Below, in pieces: positions 41,714-51,571 of a stretch of 64,000 nucleotides of DNA. Source of the DNA: Clostridiaceae bacterium (lineage in GTDB: Bacteria > Bacillota > Clostridia > Lachnospirales > Lachnospiraceae). The stretch spans positions 1 to 64,000 of the forward strand of contig CAJTGE010000031.1 of NCBI GenBank assembly GCA_910575795.1, given 5' to 3'. Position numbers and translations under genes: made by a program. The first letter of the stretch is position 1. The number at the start of each line of letters is the position of its first letter. The notes beneath the pieces were generated by a model. It worked only from the letters and a program-made list of their open reading frames with translations. It did no database searches and was not told the DNA's origin.

Positions 41714-43204
41714 ATGACGGACATCTATTACAGCAGCACCCGCGGGGGAGAGCGGGGCGCGACGGCTTCGCAGGCGATTTTAAAGGGGCTGGCAGAGGAC
41801 GGCGGCCTTTTTATGCCGGACAAAATCCCTGCGCTTGACATAAGCCCCGCGAAGATGGTTGGGATGACATACAGGGAGATAGCATATGAGGTGATGAAGC
41901 TTTATCTGACTGATTTTACGGAGGATGAGCTGAAATCCTGCATTGCCAGCGCCTACGACAGCAAGTTCGACACAGAGGAGATCGCGCCGCTGGCCAGGGC
42001 GGACGGGGCGTATTACCTGGAGCTGTTCCACGGCAGCACCATTGCGTTTAAGGATATGGCGCTCTCGATCCTTCCGCATCTCATGACGGTTTCCGCCAGG
42101 AAGAATAAGGCGGATCACACGATCGTGATTCTGACAGCCACATCCGGGGACACGGGAAAGGCGGCGATGGCCGGCTTCGCGGATGTGGAGGGGACGAGGA
42201 TCATTGTATTTTATCCCAAAAACGGTGTGAGCCGCGTGCAGGAGCTCCAGATGCTGACCCAGAAGGGGGAAAATACCAGCGTGGTCGGCATTTCCGGTAA
42301 TTTTGACGACGCGCAGAACGGGGTAAAGAAGATATTCGGCGACAGGGAGTTCGCAAAGGAGCTGGCAGCGAGAGGATATCAGCTTTCCTCTGCGAATTCG
42401 ATCAACATCGGACGGCTCGTCCCGCAGATCGTGTATTATGTATACGCCTATGTAAAACTCTTGGAACACGGGGAGATAGGCGAGGGCGAGAAGATCAATA
42501 TCACAGTGCCGACCGGTAATTTTGGAAATATTCTGGCCGCTTATCTGGCGAAGCGGATGGGCCTGCCGGTGGGGACGCTTCTCTGCGCGTCCAATGACAA
42601 CAAGGTGCTGTACGATTTCTTTTGCACCGGGGTATATGACAGGCGCAGGGAATTTATCCTCACCTCCTCGCCTTCCATGGATATCCTGATTTCCAGCAAT
42701 TTAGAAAGGCTTATCTACTTATCCTCCGGCTGCGATGCGGCAAAGACCCGGGAACTGATGGCGTCGCTTGCCGGGGAAGGAAGCTACAGCGTGTCAAATG
42801 AGATGAGAGAGAAGATGTCTGATTTCAGGGGCGGTTTTGCCACTCAGGAGGAGAACGCGGCGGAGATCCGGCGCCTGTACGACAAAACCGGCTACCTGAT
42901 CGACACGCACACCGGCGTGGCATCCTGTGTATACAGGAAATACGCGGAGGAGACGGGAGATAAGACAAAGACCGTGATCGCTTCCACAGCCAGCCCGTAT
43001 AAGTTCTTAAAGAGCGTGATGGAGGCTGTCTCAGGGACGGAAAAAGGCGCGGCGGATGAATTTTCGCTGATCCCGGAGATGGAACGCGTATCGGGCGTCC
43101 CGGTTCCGGCGGCGATCCGGGATCTGGAGGCCGCGGCGATCCGCCATGACAGACAGTGCAGCCCGGAAAAGATGAAGGAAACGGTTTCAGATATCCTGAA
43201 ATAA
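41714..43204 (+). CDS. thrC: Threonine synthase
   Basis: 496 residues, the long (E. coli/yeast-type) class. N-terminal YYSSTRGGERGATASQAILKGLAEDGGLFMP is characteristic; the PLP lysine lies in FHGSTIAFKDMALSIL, the phosphate-binding region in ATSGDTGKAAMAGF, and PTGNFGNILAAYLAKRMGLP follows. It converts O-phosphohomoserine to threonine. AAGAGGAAG precedes the ATG. No other threonine-pathway gene is adjacent. Confidence 0.96.
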   Translation: MTDIYYSSTRGGERGATASQAILKGLAEDGGLFMPDKIPALDISPAKMVGMTYREIAYEVMKLYLTDFTEDELKSCIASAYDSKFDTEEIAPLARADGAYYLELFHGSTIAFKDMALSILPHLMTVSARKNKADHTIVILTATSGDTGKAAMAGFADVEGTRIIVFYPKNGVSRVQELQMLTQKGENTSVVGISGNFDDAQNGVKKIFGDREFAKELAARGYQLSSANSINIGRLVPQIVYYVYAYVKLLEHGEIGEGEKINITVPTGNFGNILAAYLAKRMGLPVGTLLCASNDNKVLYDFFCTGVYDRRREFILTSSPSMDILISSNLERLIYLSSGCDAAKTRELMASLAGEGSYSVSNEMREKMSDFRGGFATQEENAAEIRRLYDKTGYLIDTHTGVASCVYRKYAEETGDKTKTVIASTASPYKFLKSVMEAVSGTEKGAADEFSLIPEMERVSGVPVPAAIRDLEAAAIRHDRQCSPEKMKETVSDILK

Positions 43205-43217
43205 ATGACAGCGAGCC

Positions 43218-43246
43218 TTTCCAAATCGGAAAATATGGTATATAAT
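43218..43246 (+). promoter_or_regulatory. Predicted promoter of fba
   Basis: TTTCCA (43218-43223), 17-base spacer, TATAAT (43241-43246). The gene it precedes is normally highly expressed. Confidence 0.55.
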
Positions 43247-43323
43247 AGAAGGACGAACGGCAGCGGCAGGAGGTACAGAGCCGCTGCCATGAGATGATAA
43301 AATAGCGCAAGGAGGTTCGTAAA

Positions 43324-44187
43324 ATGTTAGTAAACGCAAAGGACATGCTTCAGAAGGCAAGAGAGGGCAAGTATGCAGTCGGCCAGTTCAACATCAATAA
43401 CTTAGAGTGGACAAAGGCAATTCTGCTTACGGCCCAGGAGCAGAATTCACCGGTTATTTTAGGTGTTTCTGAGGGCGCCGGAAAGTACATGACAGGATTT
43501 AAGACCGTTGCGGACATGGTAAAGGCCATGATCGAAGAGCTGAATATCACAGTTCCGGTTGCAATCCACTTGGATCACGGCACATATGACGGCTGCATGA
43601 AGTGCATCAAGGCCGGATTCTCTTCCATCATGTTCGACGGCTCCCATTATCCGATCGAGGAGAACATCGAGAAGACCAAGGAGCTGGTGAAGATCTGTGC
43701 GGAGAAGGGCTTATCCCTTGAGGCTGAGGTTGGCTCCATCGGCGGCGAGGAGGACGGCGTAGTCGGCATGGGCGAGTGCGCGGATCCGGATGAGTGCAAG
43801 TCCATTGCCGATCTCGGCGTAGACATGCTGGCAGCCGGCATCGGAAATATCCACGGAAAATATCCAGAGAACTGGCCTGGCTTAAGCTTTGAGACACTGG
43901 AGGCTGTGAAGGGCAAGGTAGGCGACATGCCTTTAGTTCTCCACGGCGGCACCGGCATCCCGGAGGATATGATTAAAAAAGCCATTTCCCTGGGCGTGGC
44001 CAAGATCAATGTAAACACAGAGTGCCAGCTTGCATTTGCGGACGCAACGCGTAAGTACATTGAGGCCGGCAAGGATCTGGCCGGAAAGGGCTTTGACCCG
44101 CGTAAGCTCCTTGCGCCGGGTACGGAGGCTATCAAGGAAACCGTGAAGGTTAAGATGGAGCTTTTTGGTTCGGTTGGCAAAGCTTAA
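43324..44187 (+). CDS. fba: Fructose-bisphosphate aldolase, class II
   Basis: 287 residues. Zinc and substrate motifs of class II aldolases: AIHLDHGTYDGCMKCIKAGFSSIMFDGSHYPIEEN, LEAEVGSIGGEEDG, GIGNIHGKYP, LVLHGGTGIPEDMIKKAISLGVAKINVNTE. It splits fructose-1,6-bisphosphate in glycolysis; the short length fits the FbaA/GatY-type in Firmicutes. GGAGG precedes the ATG and codon use is that of a highly expressed gene. Confidence 0.96.
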   Translation: MLVNAKDMLQKAREGKYAVGQFNINNLEWTKAILLTAQEQNSPVILGVSEGAGKYMTGFKTVADMVKAMIEELNITVPVAIHLDHGTYDGCMKCIKAGFSSIMFDGSHYPIEENIEKTKELVKICAEKGLSLEAEVGSIGGEEDGVVGMGECADPDECKSIADLGVDMLAAGIGNIHGKYPENWPGLSFETLEAVKGKVGDMPLVLHGGTGIPEDMIKKAISLGVAKINVNTECQLAFADATRKYIEAGKDLAGKGFDPRKLLAPGTEAIKETVKVKMELFGSVGKA

Positions 44188-44200
44188 CTGCTTCTGACAG

Positions 44201-44239
44201 CGCCCCGGGGCATGTTTCAAACACGCTCCGGGACGGGCG
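44201..44239. terminator. GC-rich hairpin after fba
   Basis: CCCCGGGGCATGTTT pairs imperfectly with AAACACGCTCCGGGACGGG. It contains CAAACACGCT (44218-44227), a motif also beside the foldbacks at 39.2 and 58.7 kb. There is no long T-run. Confidence 0.5.
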
Positions 44240-44275
44240 TCGTCCGGCGGCGGCTTAAAAGCATATTTTCCGCGG

Positions 44276-44330
44276 ACCGGGCTGCAGGTAATCGCATGTT
44301 CGTGATACGAAGCATTACTTACAGCCCGGT
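44276..44330. terminator. Hairpin upstream of glnN
   Basis: ACCGGGCTGcAGGTAAT pairs with ATTACTTACAGCCCGGT, followed by TCTGCTTTTG. It lies 28 bases before the glnN start, so it could be a terminator for fba or a leader structure that influences glnN. Confidence 0.5.
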
Positions 44331-44357
44331 TCTGCTTTTGAAAAAGGGAGAAAAAGG

Positions 44358-46475
44358 ATGAGCAATGTGATCAACGTGTCTGATATTTTTGGAAAAAATG
44401 TGTTCAACGATGCGGCGATGAGGGAACGCCTCCCCAAGAGCGTGTACCGGAAGCTGAAGGAAACCATTGAGAAAGGCGTCGAGCTGGATCCTTCCATCGC
44501 GGATGTGGTGGCCCATGCGATGAAGGACTGGGCGATCGAGAGGGGGGCGACCCATTACTCGCACTGGTTCCAGCCGCTGACCGGCGTGACGGCAGAAAAG
44601 CATGACGCATTTATTTCCGCTCCGGATTCCAATGGCCATGCAATCATGGAATTCTCAGGCAGGGAGCTGATTAAGGGGGAACCGGATGCGTCTTCCTTTC
44701 CGTCCGGCGGCCTGCGTTCCACCTTTGAGGCCAGGGGCTATACGACCTGGGACTGCACCTCTCCGGCTTTCTTAAGGGAGGATACCCTGGGCGTGACCCT
44801 GTATATACCGACCGCATTCTGCTCCTACCGCGGAGAAGCGCTGGACAAGAAGACGCCGCTTTTGCGCTCCATGCAGGCGATCAATGAACAGGCCCTGCGG
44901 ATTCTGCGCCTGTTCGGTAATACGACGGCCAAGCGGGTGATTCCCTATGTGGGGCCGGAGCAGGAGTATTTCCTGATTGACAAACAGAACTATTTGAAGA
45001 GAAAAGATCTGATCTATACAGGCAGAACCCTGTTCGGGGCCATGCCTCCCAAGGGCCAGGAGAAGGACGATCACTATTTCGGAAGCATCCGCCCGCGGAT
45101 CGGCGCTTTTATGAAGGACATCAACGAAGAGCTCTGGCGTCTCGGCGTCAGCGCTAAGACGCAGCACAATGAGGCGGCCCCGGCCCAGCATGAGCTGGCC
45201 CCGATCTACTCGCAGGTGAATGTGGCTGTGGATCACAACCAGATGACCATGGAAACCATGAAGCGGATTGCCGGAAATCACGGCCTGGCGTGCCTGCTCC
45301 ATGAAAAGCCCTTTGCCGGGATCACAGGCTCCGGAAAACACAATAACTGGTCTTTATCGGGCGACGACGGGATCAATATGATGAACCCGGGAGAAACGCC
45401 GCATGAAAACGTGCAGTTTCTCCTGGTTCTGGCATGCATTATGAAAGCAGTGGATGTACACGCGGATCTTCTGAGGGAGTCCACCGCGGTTCCGGGCAAT
45501 GATCACCGCCTGGGGGCTGCGGAAGCGCCGCCGGCGATCATCTCCATTTTCCTGGGAGAGCAGCTTGAGGATGTGATCGAGCAGCTCTGCAGTACCGGGG
45601 AAGCGGCGAGCTCCAAGCAGGGCGGCATCTTAAAGACCGGCGTCGCCACGCTGCCGGATTTCGCCAAGGATGCGACGGACCGGAACCGCACATCGCCCTT
45701 TGCGTTTACGGGAAATAAATTTGAATTCCGCATGGTAGGCGCATCCGATTCCGTATCTTCGCCGAATGTGGTGCTAAATACGATTGTGGCCGAGGCGTTC
45801 AAGGAGGCCGCGGACGAGCTGGAGAAAGCCCCGGACTTTGACAGCGCGGTTCATGATCTCATTAAGCGGCTTATGATCGATCACAAGCGGATTATCTTCA
45901 GCGGCAACGGCTATTCTGAGGAGTGGGTGGAGGAGGCTGAAAGAAGAGGGCTTCCGAACTTAAAGGCGGGTATTGATTCCGTTGAGGCGCTCCGGACTGA
46001 GAAGGCGGTGCGGCTGTTTGAGAGCTTCGGGGTTTACACGAGAACAGAGCTGGAGTCCCGGGCAGAGATCGAGTATGACAGCTATGCAAAGACAATCAAC
46101 ATCGAGGCAAAAACGATGATCGATATAGCGGGAAAACAGATTATCCCAGCGGTTGTGAATTATCTGACAAAAATTGCCAAATCACTGAACTCGGTGCGCG
46201 AGGCATGCCCTGAAGCGGATGTGAGCGCACAGAGGGAACTGATTTTAGAGGTATCCGGACTGCTTTCTGAGATGAAAACCGCACTCACAAGGCTTCAGGA
46301 GGAGGCGCAGGCCGCGTCGGTGATTGAGTCAAATAAGGAACGGGCTTATGCTTACCTCGAAAAGGTGACAAAAGCCATGCAGGCGCTGCGGACGCCGGCT
46401 GATAAGCTGGAGATGCTGGTAGACCGGGAGCTCTGGCCGCTTCCCAGTTATGGGGACATGGTGTTTGAGGTGTAG
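44358..46475 (+). CDS. glnN: Glutamine synthetase type III
   Basis: 705 residues, the type III length (GSI is ~450). Diagnostic segments: FSGRELIKGEPDASSFPSGGLRSTFEARGYTTWDCTSPAF, VGPEQEYFLID, TQHNEAAPAQHELAPIYSQVNVA, ITGSGKHNNWSL and VPGNDHRLGAAEAPPAIIS. It makes glutamine from glutamate and ammonia. The hairpin in its leader may take part in control. A strong terminator follows. Confidence 0.97.
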   Translation: MSNVINVSDIFGKNVFNDAAMRERLPKSVYRKLKETIEKGVELDPSIADVVAHAMKDWAIERGATHYSHWFQPLTGVTAEKHDAFISAPDSNGHAIMEFSGRELIKGEPDASSFPSGGLRSTFEARGYTTWDCTSPAFLREDTLGVTLYIPTAFCSYRGEALDKKTPLLRSMQAINEQALRILRLFGNTTAKRVIPYVGPEQEYFLIDKQNYLKRKDLIYTGRTLFGAMPPKGQEKDDHYFGSIRPRIGAFMKDINEELWRLGVSAKTQHNEAAPAQHELAPIYSQVNVAVDHNQMTMETMKRIAGNHGLACLLHEKPFAGITGSGKHNNWSLSGDDGINMMNPGETPHENVQFLLVLACIMKAVDVHADLLRESTAVPGNDHRLGAAEAPPAIISIFLGEQLEDVIEQLCSTGEAASSKQGGILKTGVATLPDFAKDATDRNRTSPFAFTGNKFEFRMVGASDSVSSPNVVLNTIVAEAFKEAADELEKAPDFDSAVHDLIKRLMIDHKRIIFSGNGYSEEWVEEAERRGLPNLKAGIDSVEALRTEKAVRLFESFGVYTRTELESRAEIEYDSYAKTINIEAKTMIDIAGKQIIPAVVNYLTKIAKSLNSVREACPEADVSAQRELILEVSGLLSEMKTALTRLQEEAQAASVIESNKERAYAYLEKVTKAMQALRTPADKLEMLVDRELWPLPSYGDMVFEV

Positions 46476-46570
46476 CTTTTGCCGGAGGAGAACGCCTGAG
46501 GCATGGGAAATACAGAGTGAAGGATGTCAACATTTGGGATATCAGAAATCGAATTGATATAAGAATACGA

Positions 46571-46613
46571 AAACGCTGCAATTTAGCCTTGGAGCCAAAT
46601 TGCAGCGTTTTTT
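46571..46613 (+). terminator. Strong intrinsic terminator after glnN
   Basis: A perfect 14-bp stem (AAACGCTGCAATTT / AAATTGCAGCGTTT) with a 12-base loop ends in T6. Confidence 0.9.
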
Positions 46614-46630
46614 GAGCAAAAGCATTTATT

Positions 46631-46692
46631 CCCGCGGGCAATGAGCCAAGTGGGCATGTTTGCATGCGCATTTGGCGACTGCCGCGGGGGTT
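46631..46692. repeat. Imperfect GC-rich hairpin
   Basis: CCCGCGGGCAATGAGCC... pairs with a right arm ending GACTGCCGCGGG over ~28 bases with several mismatches. The gap 46476-46791 otherwise holds the glnN terminator and a degenerate 30-bp relative of the GTAAC dyad at 46761-46790. Confidence 0.55.
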
Positions 46693-46791
46693 AAATACCC
46701 CGCTGCTCTGCAGCGCTGCAGGCTTGATGACCCGTTGCCTGCCGCGGGGGTGTTGACTTCGTAACAGTTTCAGGTAGTATGGATCGTTACT

Positions 46792-48846
46792 TTATTTCCG
46801 GCCCGGAGCGGTAGTGTTTCCGGGTTTTAAGCCATTACTATGAGAGCCGGATCCTCCGCTGCCGCCGGATCCGGAGGATCCGGGAGGAGTGGGGAGGCCG
46901 TTCGCCCCATTTGGCCGGGAGCCGCCGTGGTTGCCGGAAGAGCCGGGCGGGGTGGGGGAGTTGCTGCCGTTGATTCCGGAGCCGTTCGCTCCCGCGCCGC
47001 CTGAGGAAGCCGCCCCGCTGCCGGGCTTTGGGATCTGGCTTTGCCCGCCGCCCGGGACAGGGGACTGCCCGCTGCCGGGAGGCGGCTGCTGGTTGCCGGG
47101 AAGAGAAATCTGTCCGGAATTCTGTGAGCCGGAAGGCAGGCCGGAGGACGGGTTAAAGGAGCCGCCCGCCGCGCCGCTCATGTTGTTTGTCTCATTCTGG
47201 CACACGCCCTCCTTGTTAAAGGTATAGTTTACGCCGCCAATCACGCGGGAGCCGTTTTCTGTCCGTTTTCCATTTTCAGGGTCAAGATAATAGTATTTGC
47301 CGGATAACTGGATCCACCCGGTCATCATCTGGCCGTACTGGTCAAAATAATAGGTTGCGCCTCCCACCTTTTTCCACCCGCGGGCCATCTTGCCGGATTC
47401 GGTATCCATATAGTATTTTTTCCCGTTATTATCATTCAGCCATCCGGTGAGCATCCGCCCCTCGTGCAGGTAATAATACTCCCCTCTGATGAGCTGCCAC
47501 CCGGTGAGCATCTGGCCGTTGCCGTTAAAGTAATACCAGACATTATTGATAAACTGCCAGTCCCTGCGCATCGCGCCGTCCGTGCCGAAATAGTACCAGA
47601 CATTATCGATTTGCTGCCAGTCGGAATACATTTTCCCGTCATTTCCCAGGAGATAGCGGGAGCCGCCGATATCGGCCCATCCGCGTACCAGCTCGCCGCC
47701 GGGGTTGAAATAGTACCAGGCATTGTCCATCTTATACCATCCGACCGCCATGGAGCCGTCGCTCTTGAGATAATACCAGGTATCGGTTCCGAGCTTCAGC
47801 CATCCGGTGACCATGACGCCGTCTGTATTCATGTAATACCATTTGCCGGCATCCTTCACCCATCCGACGGCCATTTCCCCATTTCCGTTAAAATAATACC
47901 ATTTGGAGCTTGACGGATCCTGACGCCATCCGGTGACCATCTTTCCGGTGCTGTCATTTAAGTAATAGTATTGATTGCCGATATGAAGCCAGCCCTTGTG
48001 CTGCGTGCCGTCATCCTTCATATAATACCAGCCGTTTCCGTCATGGATCCAGCCCTTCTGAAGCCTGTGATCCGCGTAATAGTACCATTTGCCGCTAATT
48101 TGCCGCCACAGGCTGGGGGTGATTACGCTGTCAAAATCCTTAAAGGAAAAGTTGATGTCCACATTGCCGTTTACGCCTGCCACAGCGCCCTGGTTCGTGG
48201 CCTGCCACATGGAGGCTTTTTTCCAGGTGGGTTTGCCCTCATAACGGGCGGCCCAGACATCGTAGTTGACTTTGGCCATATCAATCTTGTGATTCAGCCA
48301 ATAATCATTGGCATAGACCATGGGGTGATAGCCCGCGTCCTTGATCCGCTTGCAGAACGCATTAATGACTGTACTTAACTGGGCGGGCGAGAGGGCGCTC
48401 ATAGAGGACGCCTCCACATCCATCACAACCGGATAGGAGACAGGGTAATCCTTGATGAGATTCAGCACAAAATCCGCTTCGGATTTTGCCATCGCCTCCG
48501 TGGTGGCATAGGAATAAAGATGCGCGCCCACCCTAAGCCCTGCGCCGGCGGCCCCGTTTGCGTGGGTGCCGAACCAGGGATCCGCCGCGTTGTTGTAACG
48601 GGTTCCCAGCATAACAAAGTGGATGCCGTCAGCGGCCGCGGCGTTCCAGTTAATATTCTGCGCGTAGTGGGAGATATCGATTCCCATGGAGACAGCGCCG
48701 GCAATGGAGGTTCCGTCGCTGCCCGCATACACGCCGCCTTTTTTCGTCCAGGTAACGGCCGCGAGACTGTCAATCGCCGGAGTCAGGCTGGCCAGTCCAA
48801 TCATGCATGCCAGTCCCAGCGTCCGGAGACGTTTCATTTGTATCAT
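46792..48846 (-). CDS. GH25 lysozyme with choline-binding-type repeats
   Basis: 684 residues. AAGGAGG lies six bases before ATG 48846; a signal peptide follows (GLACMIGLASLTPAIDSLAA). Residues ~50-245 are a GH25 muramidase with SMGIDISHYAQNINW, catalytic Asp/Glu in YPVVMDVEASS, and MVYANDYWL. About 14 aromatic/Gly repeats of ~20 residues (GWIHDGNGWYYMKDDGT type, CW_binding_1) fill ~250-560. The last ~120 residues are Gly/Pro/Ser/Asn-rich low complexity. It should cut peptidoglycan while held on choline-bearing polymers. The LicCA-like gene nearby fits this. Confidence 0.92.
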   Translation of the reverse strand: MIQMKRLRTLGLACMIGLASLTPAIDSLAAVTWTKKGGVYAGSDGTSIAGAVSMGIDISHYAQNINWNAAAADGIHFVMLGTRYNNAADPWFGTHANGAAGAGLRVGAHLYSYATTEAMAKSEADFVLNLIKDYPVSYPVVMDVEASSMSALSPAQLSTVINAFCKRIKDAGYHPMVYANDYWLNHKIDMAKVNYDVWAARYEGKPTWKKASMWQATNQGAVAGVNGNVDINFSFKDFDSVITPSLWRQISGKWYYYADHRLQKGWIHDGNGWYYMKDDGTQHKGWLHIGNQYYYLNDSTGKMVTGWRQDPSSSKWYYFNGNGEMAVGWVKDAGKWYYMNTDGVMVTGWLKLGTDTWYYLKSDGSMAVGWYKMDNAWYYFNPGGELVRGWADIGGSRYLLGNDGKMYSDWQQIDNVWYYFGTDGAMRRDWQFINNVWYYFNGNGQMLTGWQLIRGEYYYLHEGRMLTGWLNDNNGKKYYMDTESGKMARGWKKVGGATYYFDQYGQMMTGWIQLSGKYYYLDPENGKRTENGSRVIGGVNYTFNKEGVCQNETNNMSGAAGGSFNPSSGLPSGSQNSGQISLPGNQQPPPGSGQSPVPGGGQSQIPKPGSGAASSGGAGANGSGINGSNSPTPPGSSGNHGGSRPNGANGLPTPPGSSGSGGSGGSGSHSNGLKPGNTTAPGRK

Positions 48847-49308
48847 ACTGCACCTCCTTAACGATTCAGTAATGATGTTGGTTCGATAAACAGGCTTTTT
48901 TCCTGCTGCTCTGAACAGAGCAGCCGTATACAGCAGCTTTTCCCCGGACTCATCAGGCCAACGTGGGAAAATGAAGCTGTAACTAAAAAGGACGGCGAAA
49001 AGGCTGCCGCCCAGTGTTCTTTTTCTGATGTAAGACTATTATACTTGTTTTCGGGAGAGATGGGAAGCAAAAAATTCAGAAAACGAATTTTTGTCTTTCG
49101 GAGTAGAACAGTTCAGCTCCCCCCGAATTGTTACGGCATACGGCCATTTAGAACCGCCTGCGCCGGTCTCTGGACTGGGACCGACGCAGGCGGTTCTAAA
49201 TGGCCGTATGCCCGCGGTCACTGCGTTGTCGCACGGTCAGCGCGGTGAACGCACAGATCTGTCTGAACCGTTATAATCGTTCGGATTGCCTGAACGGCTG
49301 CTGTGTAA
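48847..49308. other. Intergenic region with a perfect hairpin
   Basis: 462 bases without a supported gene. It carries the hairpin at 49136-49211 and two degenerate relatives of the 29-bp dyad (around 49109-49133 and 49263-49298). Confidence 0.6.
49136..49211. repeat. 76-bp hairpin with perfect 27-bp arms
   Basis: The arms 49136-49162 and 49185-49211 (GCATACGGCCATTTAGAACC... and complement) match at every base, with CGGTC/GACCG extending the stem. It lies between the licCA-like gene's 3' end and the lysozyme promoter region. Confidence 0.85.
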
Positions 49309-51114
49309 TTATTCACATCCATCCTCCGGAAATGGGAAGAGGCCGGCATTTTTGATTTTGTTGTAGTATTGCCTCGCATAGTGATACATGACAATGGTGT
49401 AATCGCCATATTCCTGACCCTCCAGGCTTTTGTAAACGGCCCACAGGCACCAGAGGAAGCCCCCCAGGGCGGCATAGGCATATATGCAGAACCGCTCTTC
49501 GTCCGTTGGGCGGCGTTCGAGGTAGAGCTCCGCCAGGCGATCGGTTTCTTCTTCATTATAATAAGAATAAATGCTGCACATGGAGACATCGATCAGCGGA
49601 TCATGCATGGCGGCATATTCCCAGTCAATCAGCCGGAGGGAGCCATCCGGCAGGAAGAGGAAATTATCTGCGACCGGATCGATATGGGACAGGCATTTTG
49701 CGCGGCCCAGCCGTTCGGTCTGGCTGAGCAGATGATCCATCCGCCGGCGGATTTCCCGGTAATCCTCAAACAGGATAATCTCCTGATTCTGGCACAGGCC
49801 TTCATAAAACGCGATGCGCTCCCTTAAATCAAACGTGTGCTCAACGCTTAAACCGGAGCCGTGAAGACGGCGCAGAAGAGCCATACAGGCGGCCATATCC
49901 TGCGGATTTTTCGCATCGGCATTTCTCGCTCCTTCATAATAGTCCGCTATCTTATAGCCGGTTTTGCCGTCAAAGTATCGGATATGCTCCGTCAGGCGCA
50001 GCGGAGCCACGGCCCGATAGCAGTCCGCCTCCTCGCTCCGGTTGATCAGACGCTCCGTCCCCGGCCCGGGGATACGGCAGATATAATGCTTAGCCTGTAT
50101 TTCAAACAGAAAAGACTGATTGGTCATGCCGGCTTTCAGGCACTGGATATTGTGGATCGCGGATTCCTCTACCTTAAAAACCTGCGAAATCAGCTCCAGG
50201 GCCTTATTATCAGAACGATTCTGATACCTGGGGTCAAACTCGCGCAGCTCCTCGAGGTTTTCAAATTCATAGACCTGCTCTTCGGGCTGGCAGTTTGCAA
50301 AGAATTCCAGATCATCAATGTGATCCATCAAAATCTGCTCCCAGTAAAACTGCTCGGTGCCGGGACGCCGGTAAGCTGCTTCTATATAGGAAAGAAAGCG
50401 TTCCGAAAAGGAGCGGGAGAGGAATGCCGGGCCGTACATAACCCAGGAATCTTCGCCGCCGATGGCCACGGACGTAACGCGTCCCTTCTTATTAAAGGAG
50501 ATGCACCACTCAGATGTCGGCCCCTGCATGTAAGCGGAAGAGTACCAGGAGGCGCATTCATATTTGTGGAACATATTGTTTCGGATCCAGTTGTCCGAGG
50601 CAAGCAGGTACATATTGCGTCCGCGAAAGAGATCCCGGGCATAGTAAACCGTGGTCAGGGAGTTCTTGCAGGCATATTCAGGATTATACAGAAGCTTTAC
50701 CTGATATTTATCAATCAGATACTCAAATTTCTCCTTCAGATATCCGACTACAATCGTGATATCCGTGATACCGGCCTCGCGGAGCTGACAAATCTGCCGC
50801 TCGATCATGCGCTCGCCAAAGACCTCCAAAAGTCCCTTGGGCATTTCAAATGAGAGAGGTACAAAGCGGGAACACAGGCCGGCCGCTATAAGGACAGCCC
50901 CGTCCACGCGGAATTGCTCCAGAAAGTTAAGACCTGCGTCGGTCAGCTCATATTTGCCATGCTCCGCGTGGTTCTTGATCAGCCCCTCAGTGATACAGCC
51001 ATTTACCAGCCGGTTTATGCTTCCCAGAGAAAGGCCCAGCTCAGAGCCCATCTCCCTCTGTGTTATATCCGGGTTTTCGTAGATGCTTCTGCAAATAAGT
51101 CCGTAACGATCCAT
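49309..51114 (-). CDS. Winged-helix / phosphocholine cytidylyltransferase / choline kinase fusion (LicC-LicA-like)
   Basis: 601 residues from ATG 51114 (GGAGG upstream); an earlier frame start lacks a site. Residues 1-65 are a winged helix (ITQREMGSELGLSLGSINRLVNGCI). Residues ~70-300 form a LicC-like nucleotidyltransferase with AAGLCSRFVPLSFEMPKGLLEVFG and a later YLLASDNWI metal-site motif. Residues ~305-600 are a choline/ethanolamine-kinase-like domain with SHIDPVADNFLFLPDGSLRLIDWEYAAMHDP. It would phosphorylate choline and activate it as CDP-choline for wall polymers. No licD or choline importer is in the window. The adjacent choline-binding-type proteins support the role. Confidence 0.85.
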   Translation of the reverse strand: MDRYGLICRSIYENPDITQREMGSELGLSLGSINRLVNGCITEGLIKNHAEHGKYELTDAGLNFLEQFRVDGAVLIAAGLCSRFVPLSFEMPKGLLEVFGERMIERQICQLREAGITDITIVVGYLKEKFEYLIDKYQVKLLYNPEYACKNSLTTVYYARDLFRGRNMYLLASDNWIRNNMFHKYECASWYSSAYMQGPTSEWCISFNKKGRVTSVAIGGEDSWVMYGPAFLSRSFSERFLSYIEAAYRRPGTEQFYWEQILMDHIDDLEFFANCQPEEQVYEFENLEELREFDPRYQNRSDNKALELISQVFKVEESAIHNIQCLKAGMTNQSFLFEIQAKHYICRIPGPGTERLINRSEEADCYRAVAPLRLTEHIRYFDGKTGYKIADYYEGARNADAKNPQDMAACMALLRRLHGSGLSVEHTFDLRERIAFYEGLCQNQEIILFEDYREIRRRMDHLLSQTERLGRAKCLSHIDPVADNFLFLPDGSLRLIDWEYAAMHDPLIDVSMCSIYSYYNEEETDRLAELYLERRPTDEERFCIYAYAALGGFLWCLWAVYKSLEGQEYGDYTIVMYHYARQYYNKIKNAGLFPFPEDGCE

Positions 51115-51166
51115 AGTGGAACCTCCATTTATGTTCAAAAAGTTTGATTTATCTGGATATGTGAAC

Positions 51167-51195
51167 ATTATAGCATAAAATGGAAGGTATTACAA
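51167..51195 (-). promoter_or_regulatory. Predicted promoter of the licCA-like gene
   Basis: Reading leftward: TTGTAA (51195-51190), 17-base spacer, TATAAT (51172-51167) with an upstream TG. Confidence 0.65.
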
Positions 51196-51571
51196 GAAAG
51201 AGAGGGGATATGTTGGCGGGGTGCCATATAAAGCGGCAACCGCGCTATGTGATTGGCAGGCAATGAACTGTGGCAGACACATAGTTCGGACATGTTACTG
51301 TATTCCGGGCTGGCAGTTGGGAAGGGGGATCTTACGCAAAGTAAGAGCCGGAAGGAGTTTGGGCGGCTAATTTAGAGAATAGTTTTGCTCTATATTTGTA
51401 TAGTGTCAGTGTGTTTGCGAATCCCGGGACGCATGCAGGGGCAGGGGGAAGATATTAGGAAAGTCTTAATTTTGGGGTGGGATTCTTAAGATTGTACCAG
51501 TATAAGAACAATAAATACTTAATAATAACTTTTTGTAACAATTCCGTAAGGAAATGCACAGAGAAATGTTA

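Noticed and set aside
46889..47227. Pro/Gly-rich 112-residue frame on the plus strand
   Set aside because: It is the shadow of the low-complexity tail of the lysozyme on the other strand.
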